DNA of 64,000 nt from Patella vulgata (lineage: Eukaryota > Mollusca > Gastropoda > Patellidae), in assembly GCF_932274485.2 (NCBI RefSeq), contig NC_065881.2, forward strand, positions 45,518,702 through 45,582,701, read 5' to 3'. Made by a program: the position numbers and the translations under genes. Below, piece after piece: positions 46,690-58,954 of the stretch (position 1 is its first letter; each line of letters starts with the position of its first letter). The notes under the pieces are model-generated. The model searched no databases. It worked only from the letters and a program-made list of their open reading frames with translations, and was not told where the DNA came from.

Positions 46690-46915
46690 GTGTGCTATGA
46701 GGGAATATTGCCCGGGAAGCGGCGCTACGGCCCGCTCTTATATCGAAATCCAACTGCCAAGGGATCTTTTACGTGCACGCCAATGTGTCCACGGGACCTC
46801 GGTGTTTCGTCCCATCCGAACGACTAGACAGTTGTCATTGTCAGGCCCTCCGTCCTGCATCACTGACAAGGGGGAATTTTGTCGGCCAATGCAGGGATCG
46901 AACCAATCTGTGAAA
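46690..46915 (-). mobile_element. SINE-A, inverted, 3'-truncated (unit 1)
   Basis: ACAGTGTGCTATGAGGGAAT, TTTTACGTGCACGCCAATGT, CAGGCCCTCCGTCCTGCATC, GCAGGGATCGAACC: inverse SINE-A. Unit 2 has a longer version (51283-51607), including the 3' tail. Confidence 0.8.
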
Positions 46916-47254
46916 AAAGTCGTCTAATATCTCTGTAAAAGATGACTGTTTTCAACACATGCAATCACGTCACGCGGTGTCAATCATTGGACCAATGGCG
47001 CGTGCATTGTTTATATAAGACGTAACTGCTTCGGGTAGAATGATGCCTTTTACTCATTTTAATACCCATTTACGCTACATAGGAAATATTTTTTACCTAC
47101 AAATACTTCAAATGTCTGTATTTATTTTTCTAATACATAAAAAAAAATGTTTTAGAATTAAATTTGTCGGAGGAATAATGTTAATATTGGGGACTCATTA
47201 AGTCGCATCGATGTCATTCTTATCAGAGGCCTAGCGAATATTCACTTCTGATCA

Positions 47255-47622
47255 GTGTGGGATCGAACACCCGACCTCCAGGCTAGCTAGCCAGCGTCTT
47301 GCCCACGTAGCCACGCGATCCTCTGAAAGGATGATACTCTCGGGTGTAAATACATGACCGAACCACTACTGTCATATTGAAGACGGGCATACGCCATACT
47401 ATGAGCGAAATTTTGCCAGGACAGCGCACTATGGCCTACCATTATATCGAATTCCAACTACCAAGGGATATTTTACGTGCCAGGCCCTCTGTCCAGCACA
47501 ACTGACAAGACCTCGTCGGAAAATCTGGATGAACTTTCTCGTCCAATGAAGGGATCGAACACCCAGCTTTCGGGTTACCGAACCAACGTCTTACCTGCCT
47601 AGACACTGCGACTCCCCCGCAA
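47255..47622 (-). mobile_element. SINE-A head plus second SINE-A, inverted (unit 1)
   Basis: 47262-47325 is an inverted tRNA-like head (GGGATCGAACACCCGACCTC, GTCTTGCCCACGTAGCC). 47395-47622 is another, diverged inverted SINE-A body and head (AGCGCACTATGGCCTACC, GATCGAACACCCAGC). The same arrangement is at 51950-52320 in unit 2. Confidence 0.7.
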
Positions 47623-49865
47623 AATATCAAGCACCAAAAACAATGGATCGAGGCCTAGATGATTACACACTATGAAAGCCTCATACGCCCCCCCTCCCCC
47701 ACGTCTCTTATTTTGTTTTACAAATAATTTCAGAATCAATAAAATGGTATCAATGATGTTTGATACGACTGGAAAATAACATGTATAACATTGATTAAAC
47801 AACATAGGTAGTAATGAGAAATATTACATATTGAATCCGTATTAGTGATAGCGTAGATTTACTCAATACGTTCTTTCCAATAGATCATCATTTAACTTGA
47901 AACAAGGGAAACAGTCGATCGAAGAAAACAGATTTTAAAAAAAAAACAGGTTTCAATGTGACAGTAGTGCTTCGATCATGCATTTACCTCCGAGAGTGCC
48001 ACCCTTTCTTTGAAAGTAATGATTGTGCCAAATTTGAACAAATTCCATCTAGATTCGTGGCTGTAGGTAGAGTGTTGACAGATCAAATGTAAAAAAAAAA
48101 CAAAAAAAACAAAAAAAAACCCAGACCTATAAAAATATATTTTCTTAAACTCTTTTAATTTTGAAATTATATTGTTTTCACAATATGTTTCAATATGTTT
48201 CGATAAGTATACTCTTATCGTTATCAAACACAATGATAACGATAAGAGAATACTTATCGAAACGTTGTGCTTGTGTATAATAAAACAGTGATTGTTGTCC
48301 CATATAACTGTGTCAGTTTTGTTTTTTTATTTATAGAAGGGTCTTGTAGATAAAGACTATAGCGCATGTGCAGTTTTAAACTTCCGAGACGACAAGTCGA
48401 CAAGTCGATGATACGACAGTTTAGTGTTTTGTCGTACCGTCGTATCATCGACTTGTCGTGGCGATAAGTCGATGATACGACAGCACGACAAAATAAGGTC
48501 GATGATACGACAAAATCAGACGATCTTACGGGGGGGTGCGTAGGGGACTTTCGGGGTGTGTTCATAGCTGAAGGCAATACTGGGCCTATTTTTAATCATC
48601 TAGGCCACGATCCCATTAGTGATGCCAAACGGATGAATACGCGATAAGGTCAATAACAGCTGCAAATCGCTTTCTTCACCTCATAAAAAACCTCCCCTGC
48701 ACTTATTGGGATGGCGTGCTACACCAATGCAGTGATTTTCTGTGATCTGATTTGAGGTTTTATATAATCCCCTTCCCACTCTAATAAAATAAATTGGAAA
48801 TCTTCTGAAATCGCTTCTAAACTATCGCTTCAGTAATCTATAAGTATTGGTGGGTGTCGTACACGAGGCAATGCATGCTTGTTCGATACCTACCGACACC
48901 ACTTCTTATTCAAGGAATTAACATAGCTGACTCACTTTTGTCCTGCTATTATAATTCTAGATTTTTTGAATATAATACCAATAATTCAATTTTGGGCGCA
49001 AAATGTTTCATTATTTTGAGAAAACGAATAATTAATCAACACTTTCCTATTATCTCTTTTGACGAGTCTTATTGTATCTAATCTGATGTAATGAGTGTAA
49101 TGAGTACAGCTGTATTTTTGTGACTTGTAGAAAGAGACTATGCCAATAAGTCGACATCTCGACGTTACGATAAAAATAACACGATGATACGACAGAGTTA
49201 AGTGTCGTATGATTGCGCCAATACTATGGTGGCTGATAGTGGCCATGTTAAATCTCGCCCTTTTCATAACGCGACAACACGACATCACGACAGTATTGAC
49301 GCAATCATACGACACTTTATTCTGTCGTATCATCGTGTTATTTTTATCGTAACGTCGAGATGTCGACTTTATTGTCCTAGTCTCTTTCTACAAGTCACAA
49401 AAATACAGCTGTACTCATTACATCATATATAGGCCTAAGTAGTAGATTTGATAAATATAAAAGAGATAGTAGGAAAACGTTGATTAATTATTTGTTTTCT
49501 CAAAATAATGAAACATTTTGTGTCCACAAGTGAATTATATTTGGTATTATATTTAAAAAATCTAGAATTACAATAGCAGGACCAAAGTGAGTTAACTAAG
49601 TTAATTCCTTGAAGAAAAAGTGGTGTCGGGAGGTATCACACAAGTAAGCATTCATTGCCATGTGTACGACACCCACCAATATTTATAGATGACTGGAGCG
49701 ATAGTTTAAAAATGATTTCAGAAGACAGGGTGGAAGGGGATTGTAAAAAAACCAAATCGGGTCACATTCTTTAAAATCACAGCATTATCATAGTGCAGCA
49801 CGTCACCCCAATAGTTGCAGGAGTCTTTTTTTTTTTTGAATGAGGTGGAGAAAACGATTCACAGC

Positions 49866-50084
49866 CTGTCATTGAGTCAACTGGCGTGGTTTTGAATCCC
49901 CGGTTGTACGTGACAAGGTGTAGGGTCGCCTGTCAAACCTCGTGGGTTTTCTCCGGGTCCTCCGGTTTCCTCCCACTGCTAAAGACCCCTACGCGCAAAC
50001 GATTTATTGAAATAAAATTAAACCATATGTTAGTCCCGAAATGACCTAATTTGTGTCGAGTGGACGTTAAACCCCCTCTCTCTC

Positions 50085-50120
<36 letters not shown>

Positions 50121-50122
50121 AC
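49866..50122 (+). mobile_element. SINE-B, 5'-truncated, in FB1 unit 2
   Basis: Copy of the insertion at 45302-45538 with a longer, interrupted CT tail. Confidence 0.8.
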
Positions 50123-51282
50123 CCATTTGACATCACTAATGGGATTGAGGCCTAGATGAGTAAAAATAGGCCCAGTAATATCTTCAACTATGAACACACT
50201 CTAAAAGCCTCATAACCCCCCCCCCCCCCCTCCACGTCACCCAAATAGATGCAGGAGTTTTTTTATGAGGTGGAGTAAACGATTCGCAGCCGTTATTGAC
50301 CTTATCGCATATAGGCTTGCATCCGTTTGACATCACTGATGGGATTGGGGCCTAAATGAGTAAAAAAAAGGCCAAGTAATATCTTCAACTATGAATACAC
50401 TCTAAAAGCCTCATACCCCACCCCACGCCTCTTATTTAGTTTTACAAATAATTCCAGAATCAATAAAATGGTATCAATGATGTTTGATATAACTGGAAAA
50501 TAATATGTCAAAAATTGATTAAACATGAGAAATATTATTACATATTGAATCCGTATCAGTGATAACGTACATTTACTCAATATGTTCCTTCCAATGGATC
50601 ATCATTTAACATGAAACAAGGAAAGCAGCGATCAAGAAAAAGATTTAAAAACACACACATTTCAATATGACAGTAGTGATTCGGTCATGCATTTACATTC
50701 GAGAGTGTCATGCTTTCTTTGAAAGTAATGATTGTGCCAAATTTGAACAAAGTCAGTTTACATTCGCGGCCTATAGGTAGAGTGTTGACAGATCAAACGT
50801 ACAAAAAAACAAAGAAAAAACCAGACCTATAAAAATATATTTCTAAAACTCTTTTAATTTTGAAATAATATTGTTTTCGCGTGTGCTAAGTGTTTCAGCG
50901 AATACATGTAGTTACAGAAAGGGTCTTGTAGATTAAGACTATAGCGCATGTGCAGTTTCAAACTTCCGAGACGACAAGTCAACAAGTCGATGATACGACA
51001 AAACCAAACTGTCGTATCATCGACTTGTCGACTTGTCGTCTCGGAAGTTTGAAACTGCACATGCGCTATAGTCTTAATCTACAAGACCCTTTCTACAACT
51101 ATTCGCTAAAACACTTATCACACGTGAAAACAATATAATTTCAAAATTAAAAAAGGTTTAGAAAATATATTTTCATAGATCTGTTTTTTTTAAGGTGTTA
51201 TCTGTCAACCCTCTGGTATAACTACAGACTGCGGAACTAGATGTTCAAATTTGGCATAATCATTACTTTCAAAGACAGGATG

Positions 51283-51607
51283 GCATGAAATGAAATGAGA
51301 TGGAGTTTAACGTCCTACTGTTCTCTCCTAAACTGGGCTAAAGACGACGGGCATACGCCATACAGTGTGCTATGGGGGAATTTTGCCCGGGAAGCGGCGC
51401 TACGGCCCGCTCTTATATCGAAATCCAACTGCCAAGGGATCTTTTACGTGCACGCCAATGTGTACACGGGACCTCGGTGTTTCGTCCCATCCGAACGACT
51501 AGACAGCTGTCATTGTCAGGCCCTCCGTCCCGCATCACTGACAAGGGGGAACCACGCCGGTAAATCTTGATGAATTTTGTCGGCCAATGCAGGGATCGAA
51601 CCAATCT
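51283..51607 (-). mobile_element. SINE-A, inverted, near full length (unit 2)
   Basis: From GAAATGAAATGAGATGGAG (inverted tail) through the body to GGGATCGAACC. It is longer at the tail side than its counterpart at 46690-46915, which shows a deletion in unit 1 after duplication. Confidence 0.8.
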
Positions 51608-51949
51608 GTGAAAAAAAGTCGTCTAATATCTCTGTAAAAGATGACTGTTTTCAACACATGCAATCACGTCACGCGGTGTCAATCATTGGACCAATGGCGC
51701 GTGCATTGTTTATATAAGACGTAACTGCTTCGGGTAGAATGATGCCTTTTACTCATTTTAATACCCATTTACGCTACATAGGAAATATTTTTTACCTACA
51801 AATACTTCAAATGTCTTTATTTATTTTTCTAATACATAAAAAAAAATTTTTTAGAATTAAATTTGTCGGAGGAATAATGTTAATATTGGGGACTCATTAA
51901 GTCGCATCGATGTCATTCTTATCAGAGGCCTAGCGAATATTCACTTCTG

Positions 51950-52320
51950 ATCAGTGTGGGATCGAACACCCGACCTCCAGGCTAGCTAGCCAGCGTCTTG
52001 CCCACGTAGCCACGCGATCCTCTGAAAGGATGATACTCTCGGGTGTAAATACATGACCGAACCAGTACTGTCATATTGAAGACGGGCATACGCCATACTA
52101 TGAGCGAAATTTTGCCAGGACAGCGCACTATGGCCTACCATTATATCGAATTCCAACTACCAAGGGATATTTTACGTGCCAGGCCCTCTGTCCAGCACAA
52201 CTGACAAGACCTCGTCGGAAAATCTGGATGAACTTTCTCGTCCAATGAAGGGATCGAACACCCAGCTTTCGGGTTACCGAACCAACGTCTTACCTGCCTA
52301 GACATTGCGACTCCCCCGCA
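51950..52320 (-). mobile_element. SINE-A head plus second SINE-A, inverted (unit 2)
   Basis: Direct counterpart of 47255-47622, nearly identical in sequence. Confidence 0.7.
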
Positions 52321-52929
52321 AAATATCAAGCACCAAAAACAATGGATCGAGGCCTAGATGATTACACACTATGAAAGCCTCATACGCCCCCCCCCCCCCC
52401 CACGTCTCTTATTTTGTTTTACAAATAATTTCAGAATCAATAAAATGATATCAATGATGTTTGATACGACAGAAAAATAACATGTATAGCATTGATTAAA
52501 CAACATAGGTAGTAATGAGAAATATTACATATTGAATCCGTCTTAGTGATAGCGTAGATTTACTCAATACGTTCTTTCCAATAGATCATCATTTAACTTG
52601 AAACAAGGGAAACAGTCGATCGAAGAAAACAGATTTTTTAAAAAAAAAAAACAGGTTTCAATGTAACAGTAGTGCTTCGGTCATGCATTTACCTCCGAGA
52701 GTGCCATCCTTTCTTTGAAAGTAATGATTGTGCCAAATTTGAACAAATTCCATCTAGATTCGCGGCCTGTAGGTAGAGTGTTGACAGATCAAATGTAAAA
52801 AAAAAAAAAAACAAAAAAACCCCAGACCTATAAAAATATATTTTCTTAAACTCTTTTAACTTTGAAATTATATTGTTTTCACATGTGCTAAGTGTTTTAG
52901 CGAATATTTATAGAAGGGTCTTGTAGATA

Positions 52930-53460
52930 AAGACTATAGCGCATGTGCAGTTTTAAACTTCCGAGACGACAAGTCGACAAGTCGATGATACGACAGTTTA
53001 GTGTTTTGTCGTACCGTCGTATCATCGACTTGTCGTGGCGATAAGTCGATGATACGACAGCACGACAAAATAAGGTCGATGATACGACAAAATCAGACGA
53101 TCTTACGACAGTTTGTTCTGTCGTAAGATCGCCCGATTTTATCGTAAGATCGTGTGATTTTGTCGTGCCGTCGTATCATCGACTTGTCGTGGCGATAAGT
53201 CGATGATACGACGACACGACAAAATCACACGATCTTACGACAAAATCACGCGATCTTACGACAGAACAAACTGTCGTAAGATCGCGTGATTTTGTCGTGT
53301 CATCGACCCGATTTTGTCGTGCCGTCGTATCATCGACTTATCGCCACGACAAGTCGATGATACGACGGCACGACAAAAAGCGAAACTGTCGTATCATCGA
53401 CTTGTCGACTTGTCGTCTCGGAAGTTTAAAACTGCACAGTGCACATGCGCTATAGTCTTA
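52930..53460. repeat. Nested palindrome cluster of CGAC words
   Basis: Repeated inversions of two twelve-base words, CGATGATACGAC and CGATCTTACGAC, with CGACAAGTCG, GTCGTGGCGATAAG and GACGGCACGAC between them. Several levels of symmetry occur: small stems within larger ones, all framed by CTTCCGAGACGACAAGTCG at 52958 and its inverse near 53400. Unit 1 holds only the left portion (to 48530). Confidence 0.8.
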
Positions 53461-54780
53461 ATCTACAAGACCCTTTCTATAACTATTCACTAAAACACTT
53501 AGCACATGTGAAAATAATATAATTTCAAAATTAAAATAGTTTTAGAAAATATATTTTTATAGGTCTGGTTTTTTTTTTACGTTTTATCTGTCAACACTTT
53601 ACCTACAGGCCGCGAATCTAGATGGACTTTGTTCAAATCTGGCACAATCATTACTTTCAAAGAAAGGATGACACCCACAGATGTAAATGCATGACCGAAC
53701 CACTACTATCATATTGAAACTTGTTTTTTAAAATCTTTTTTTCTTCGATCGGCTGCTTCCCTTGTTTTCAAGTTAAATGGTGATCCATTGGAAGGAACAT
53801 TTTGAGTAAATGTATCATTGATTCGGATTCAAAATGTAATATTTACTACCCTAAATGTATCATTGATACGGATTCAAAATGTAATATTTACTACCCTATG
53901 TTGTTTAATCAATTTTAGACACATTAATTTCCAGTCGTGTCAAACATCATTGATAGGGACCTACCATTTTATTGATTCCGAAATTATTTGTTAAACAAAA
54001 TAAGAGGGGGGGGGGTGCGTAGGGGACTTTCGGAGTGTGTTCATAGCTGAAGGCAATACTGGGCCTATTTTTAATCATCTAGGCCCCGATCCCATTAGTG
54101 ATGCCAAACGGATGAATATGCGATAAGGTCAATAACAGCTGCAAATCGCTTTCTCCACCTCATAAAAAACCTCCCCTGCACTTATTGGGATGGCGTGCTA
54201 CACCAATGCGGTGATTTTATGTGGTCTGATTTGAGGTTTTATATAATCCCCTTCCCACTCTAATAAAATAAATTGGAAATCTTCTGAAATCGCTTCTAAA
54301 CTATCGCTTCAGTAATCTATAAGTATTGGTGGGTGTCGTACACGAGGCAATGCATACTTGTTCGATACCTACCGACACCACTTCTTATTCAAGGAATTAA
54401 CATAGCTGACTCACTTTTGTCCTGCTATTATGATTCTAGATTTTTTGAATGTAATACCAAATATAATTCAATTTTGGGCGCAAAATGTTTCATTTTTTTT
54501 TAGAAAACGAGTCAACGTTTTCCTATTATCTCTTTTGACGAGTCTTATTTATATGTATCTATGTATATGTATCTGATGTAATGAGTACAGCTGTATTTTT
54601 GTGACTTGTAGAAAGAGACTAGGACAATAAGTCGACATCTCGACGTTACGATAAAAATAACACGATGATACGACAGAGTTAAGTGTCGTATGATTGCGTC
54701 AATACTGTCGTGATGTCGTGTTGTCGCGCTATGAAAAGGGCGAGATTTAACATGGCCACTATCAGCCACCATACAATACT

Positions 54781-55099
54781 GTCGTGATGTCGAGTCTTAT
54801 TTATATGTATCTATGTATATGTATCTGATGTAATGAGTACAGCTGTATTTTTGTGACTTGTAGAAAGAGACTAGGACAATAAGTCGACATCTCGACGTTA
54901 CGATAAAAATAACACGATGATACGACAGAGTTAAGTGTCGTATGATTGCGTCAATACTGTCGTGATGTCGTGTTGTCGCGCTATGAAAAGGGCGAGATTT
55001 AACATGGCCACTATCAGCCACCATACAATACTGTCGTGATGTCGTGTTGTCGCGTTATGAAAAGGGCGAGATTTAACATGGCCACTATCAGCCACCATA
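54781..55099. repeat. Extra FB1 terminal repeats
   Basis: The FB1 end segment is repeated in the same orientation: 54545-54780, 54793-55025 and a shorter 55026-55099. Frames in the first two translate identically over 75 residues. Confidence 0.8.
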
Positions 55100-55105
55100 A
55101 GTACA

Positions 55106-55907
55106 CGTGTTCAGTGACAGACCAACACGCCTCACAGTAGTTACATGTTTGTACAACGCACGTATGGTATCAAGACAAGAGGATCAGGAGGTGATGATGA
55201 CAGTACTGAGGTAGGCCTCGGCGGATCATGCTACGAGCCTACGGGTCGCCTACCAACTCCTAAAAAATCATTTTTAATAGGAACAAACATTAATAATAGG
55301 AACATTTAAAATTTATCTTTAGGGGGTCTTAGCACCAAACTTTTACTTTGGAATGTCGAAAATGATCTTGCATAACAAAACCAACAGACTTTGAAACCTG
55401 TTTCAAAAATACGTAAAAACTGTCAAATCGAAATCTGTCCGATTTATTTTCACAACGATTGTTATACATAGGCTAATGATACTAGTTATTAATTAGAACA
55501 GGTTTCGCTTTAGTTTTTATATTTTACGCTAATATTTATTACTTTAAATCTTCCTGGTGCTAAAACGGAAAATGTGACCTTTTAACCTCTTGGGTCACAA
55601 AGAACAAAGGTGAATTTAGCAAGTTTACATTTTTATTGAAAGGGTGATTACTTTCGATCATTTTCAGTTTATTTTCATGATAAAAGAATGACTGCGCATT
55701 CACTTTCAGTGCAAATTAACCCATTTGACCTTTGACCCCGAATATCTCGAAAACGCCCCAACGGCGGAATGATTACCATTCGGCATCGTATACGCAAAAT
55801 TTTACTCTAGAAAAGTTAATAGGTCTGGTTTTGTGCCCATTTGATGGAATCCCCCGCCCCCCCCCCCCCCCCGCGCGCGCACTAACAATTGGCTCTTCTG
55901 GTAATGT
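55106..55907. other. No gene recognised between FB1 and FB2
   Basis: AT-rich sequence with no clear ORF or repeat. It ends in a poly-C run and CGCGCGCG (55853-55880). Confidence 0.5.
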
Positions 55908-56489
55908 TACCAATATATGGAAGCTTATAACTACCATTCATAATTTCTACTTTTCTCCTCTTCAAAACACGAAAGTCGAAAAGTAGAAGTTACGACAAAA
56001 TGTGAGGCGACAACACGATATACAAGCCAAAATCAACTCGAGAATAGGAAATTAAGAAATAACACTCAACGATAATAGCGCCCCTCGTTTTTTCCTAATT
56101 TCTTATTTTCGACTTGCATTTTGGCTTGTATACCGTCTTGTCGACTTTCGACTTAGTCATATTTTTGTATTTATTGATGTCAGTAAGAAGGCACCAACAC
56201 GCTTACCAAGCCAAAGTGCAACTCGAAAAGTAGAAATTAGGAAATTAACACACCACGCTATTAGCGACTTTTCGCCTCGGAAGTTGTTGTCGTCTCAGTT
56301 TTCCAGGTCGCATTTGAATACGTGCAATCAGGGCTCACACTGTATTTCATTCTTTTCCGTCAAAATGGATAATAATTTTTATATAAAAAAAATATTCATT
56401 TTTTTTTTCCGCCAACTGGGATATTTTATCTGCCAAAAATGTCTGATAAAAAAAAACACACCTTAGGCTACAACATACAACAACATACA

Positions 56490-56712
56490 TGGGGATTGTG
56501 TGGTCTACTGGTTTAACACGTGCCCGTGAAATCACAGGGACTGACATTGATTCAAGTGGTGTGGTTTCGATTCCCCGTTTAAACATGACAAGGGAGTAGG
56601 ATTGCTTGTCCAACCTTGTGGGTTTTCTCCGGATACCCCAGTTTCTATCCACTGCTAAAGACCCCTACGTGCAAACGAATTATTGAAATGATTTAGTTTG
56701 CAACGAGTGGAT
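56490..56712 (+). mobile_element. SINE-B within FB2
   Basis: Diverged SINE-B: GGTCTACTGGTTTAACACGT, GGTGTGGTTTCGATTCCCCG, GTGGGTTTTCTCCGGATACC, CTGCTAAAGACCCCTACGTG. Its 3' part is repeated inverted in the right arm (58340-58455), so the SINE is part of the inverted repeat. Confidence 0.7.
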
Positions 56713-56714
56713 GT

Positions 56715-56935
56715 TAAGCCTGTCTGGATGTCGGGTGTTCGATCCCCGCATTGGTCGAGAAAGTTCATCCAGATTTTCCGACGGATTCCCCCTTGTCAGT
56801 GATGCAGGACGTGGAGGTCGGGTGTTCTATCCCTGAATTGGCCGAGAAAGTTCATCCAGATTTTCCGGCGGATTTCCCCTTGTCAGTGATGCAGGACGTG
56901 GGGGGGGGGGGGGTGACAAGGACAACTGTCGCATA
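56715..56935 (+). repeat. Two tandem SINE-A head fragments
   Basis: GGATGTCGGGTGTTCGATCC and GGAGGTCGGGTGTTCTATCC each lead into AAAGTTCATCCAGATTTTCC and TTGTCAGTGATGCAGGACGT: two direct copies of the SINE-A head and proximal body, about 95 bp apart. Confidence 0.7.
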
Positions 56936-57687
56936 CCAAGCCAAAATGCAACTCGAAAAGTAGAAATTAGGGAAAAAACACACGCGCTATTAGCGACCTA
57001 TCATTTTGGCTTGCTGTCGTACTGGCGACTTTTCGAGTTTCGCCTCGGAAGTGGTTGTAGTCACAATTTGCCAGGTCGCATTTAAATACATGCAATTTGC
57101 GTTAACAAAATAGTCTGTATGATAAAGTCTAGTATTGAAGGCGATATTAGCGACCTATGATTTTGGCTTGCTGTCGACTTTTCGCCTCGGAAGTTGATGT
57201 AGTCTCTACTTTCAAGGTCACATTAGAATACGCGCATTGATAATTGAATTTCATTTAGGCTTACTGTGGTTTCGAACCGCATATAAAATATACAGGTTTT
57301 CCCGATTGTATATTATTATTTTATTTCAAATTATATTATCACCATGGGTAGGAAATGTAAGAACGAGTCGAATAGTGACGTTTCAGTACCGCCGCAAAAA
57401 TTCTCTAATGAGATTGTAAGCATGTCTTACAAATGAAATTGAAATTTCTATGAGGATTCAGATTCTGGGTCATTACGGTACCTGCAATTAAGAATAGGCC
57501 TATTGTACATGCAAAACGTTAAAAAGGGAAATCCTTGGATGAGACTGGCGTGTAGAGGCTGAATATATATTGTTCTGTGGGGGGGGGGGGGGTAACGTCC
57601 ACTCGACACAAACTAAGAGTTATTCAGTGACTAACATGGTGCAATTTTATTTTAAAAATTGGCGATGAGAGAGAGAGAAAGAGAAAT

Positions 57688-57978
57688 TAAATGAAATTAG
57701 GGTGTAACGTCCTACTGCTCTGCTCCGAACTGGGCTAATGAAGACGAGCATACGCCTATTCTTATATCGAATCCCACCTGTCAAGGGATATTTTACGTGC
57801 ACGCCAATGTGTACACAGAACCTCGGTGATTTTGGTCCCATCCGAACAACTAGACAGTTGTCCTTCTAAGCTCGACCCCCTCCCCGTCCTGCATCACTGA
57901 CAAGGGGGAATCCGACGGAAAATCTGGATGAACTTTCTTGGCCAATGCAGGGATCGAAAACCCGACCTCCAGGCTGGC
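57688..57978 (-). mobile_element. SINE-A, inverted, within FB2
   Basis: AAATGAAATTAGGGTGTAAC, CTGGGCTAATGAAGACGAGC, TTTTACGTGCACGCCAATGT, GCAGGGATCGAAAACCCGAC: inverse SINE-A, near full length. Confidence 0.75.
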
Positions 57979-58045
57979 TTAACATCCACTCGTTGCAAAC
58001 TAAATCATTTCAATAATTCGTTTGCACGTAGGGGTCTTTAGCAGT

Positions 58046-58059
<14 letters not shown>

Positions 58060-58081
<22 letters not shown>

Positions 58082-58335
58082 GGGGTTTAACGTCCGATCA
58101 ATACAAACTATAGGTCATTTAGGGACTAACGTATGTTTTTTTTTAAATTTTATTTCAATAATTTGCTTGCGCGTAGGGGTCTTTAGCAGTGGGAGGACCC
58201 GGAGAAAATCCACGAGGTTGGACAGGCGACCCTACTCCTTGTCACGTACAACCGGGGAATCGAAACCACGCCAGTTGACTCAATGACAGACTTCATGATA
58301 CAGCGCGCACATGCTAACCATTCAGCCATCCAACC
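58060..58335 (-). mobile_element. SINE-B, inverted, within FB2
   Basis: GAGAGA tail at 58050-58080, GGGGTTTAACGTCC, GGGGTCTTTAGCAGTGGGAG, CCGGGGAATCGAAACCACGC, GCTAACCATTCAGCCATCC: a full inverse SINE-B next to the right arm. Confidence 0.8.
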
Positions 58336-58954
58336 CCCCACAGTGGATAGAAACTGGGGTATCCGGAGAAAACCCACAAGGTTGGACAAGCAATCCTACT
58401 CCCTTGTCATGTTTAAGCGGGGAATGGAAACCACGCCACTTGAATCAATGTAAGACCTTGTGATTTCAGACATTTTTGGCAGATAAAATATACCAGTTGG
58501 CGGAAAAAAAATATGAACATTTTTTTTTAATATAAAAATTATTATCCATTTTGACGGAAAAGAATGAAATACAGTGTGAGCCCTCATTACACGTATTCAA
58601 ATGCGACCTGGAAAACTGAGACTACAACAACTTCCGAGGCGAAAAGTCGTTAATAGCGTGGTGTGTTAATTTCCTAATTTCTACTTTTCGAGTTGCATTT
58701 TGGCTTGGTATGCGTGTTGGCGCCTTCTTACTGACATCAATAAATACAAAAATATGCAAGTCGAAAATAAGAAAAACGAGGGGCGCTATTATCGCTGTGT
58801 GTTATTTCTTAATTTCCTATTTTCGAGTTGATTTTGGCTTGCATAGCGTGTTGTCGCGTCACATTTTGTCGTAATTTCTACTTTTCGACTTTCGTGTTTT
58901 GAAGAGGCGAAAAGTAGAAATTATGAATGGTAGTTATAGGCTTCCATACCAATA

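Larger units (their letters stand above)
44670..49225. repeat. FB1 unit 1
   Basis: Left arm 44670 to ~46405, a palindrome centred near 46415, its short inverse to ~46690, a junction with SINE-A pieces (46690-47640), then another half (47641-48530) joined to the inverted outer arm (48531-49225). Compared with unit 2 it lacks about 0.9 kb at 48530/48531, including half of the inner palindrome. Confidence 0.75.
49226..54780. repeat. FB1 unit 2 (more complete)
   Basis: Same order as unit 1 with offsets of 4556 (start), 4591 (near 46359/50950) and 4699 (near 47442/52141). It keeps the inner palindrome 52930-53460 and the opposite arm (53460-54003) that unit 1 has lost. The (CT)n and poly-C lengths also differ between units. 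Confidence 0.75.
44666..55099. mobile_element. FB1 array: two direct units of inverted foldback halves
   Basis: The ends are TATGGTGGCTGATAGTGGCC at the left and its inverse at the right (GGCCACTATCAGCCACCATA). Unit 1 (44670-49225) and unit 2 (49226-54780) are direct copies, about 99% alike where compared (62-residue frames at 47442-47630 and 52141-52329 differ at one residue). Each unit begins with a TIR-like arm and ends with the same arm inverted. Palindromes of GTCGTATCATCGACTTGTCG type lie within. A terminal piece is repeated at 54781-55099. AGTACA occurs at 44660-44665 and 55100-55105. SINEs are inserted. No transposase. Confidence 0.75.
55916..58946. mobile_element. Foldback element FB2 with 8-bp target-site duplication
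   Basis: TATGGAAGCTTATAACTACC at the left is mirrored by GGTAGTTATAGGCTTCCA at the right. TACCAATA flanks both sides (55908-55915, 58947-58954). The arms (55916 to ~56660, ~58340 to 58946) match for some 600 bp, including CTCGAAAAGTAGAAATTAGG, CTTTTCGCCTCGGAAGTTG and a SINE-B piece. Between them lie SINE-A and SINE-B pieces in both orientations and two further partial arm repeats (56930-57080, 57140-57235). An 8-bp duplication is typical of hAT and P-type elements. No transposase. Confidence 0.85.
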
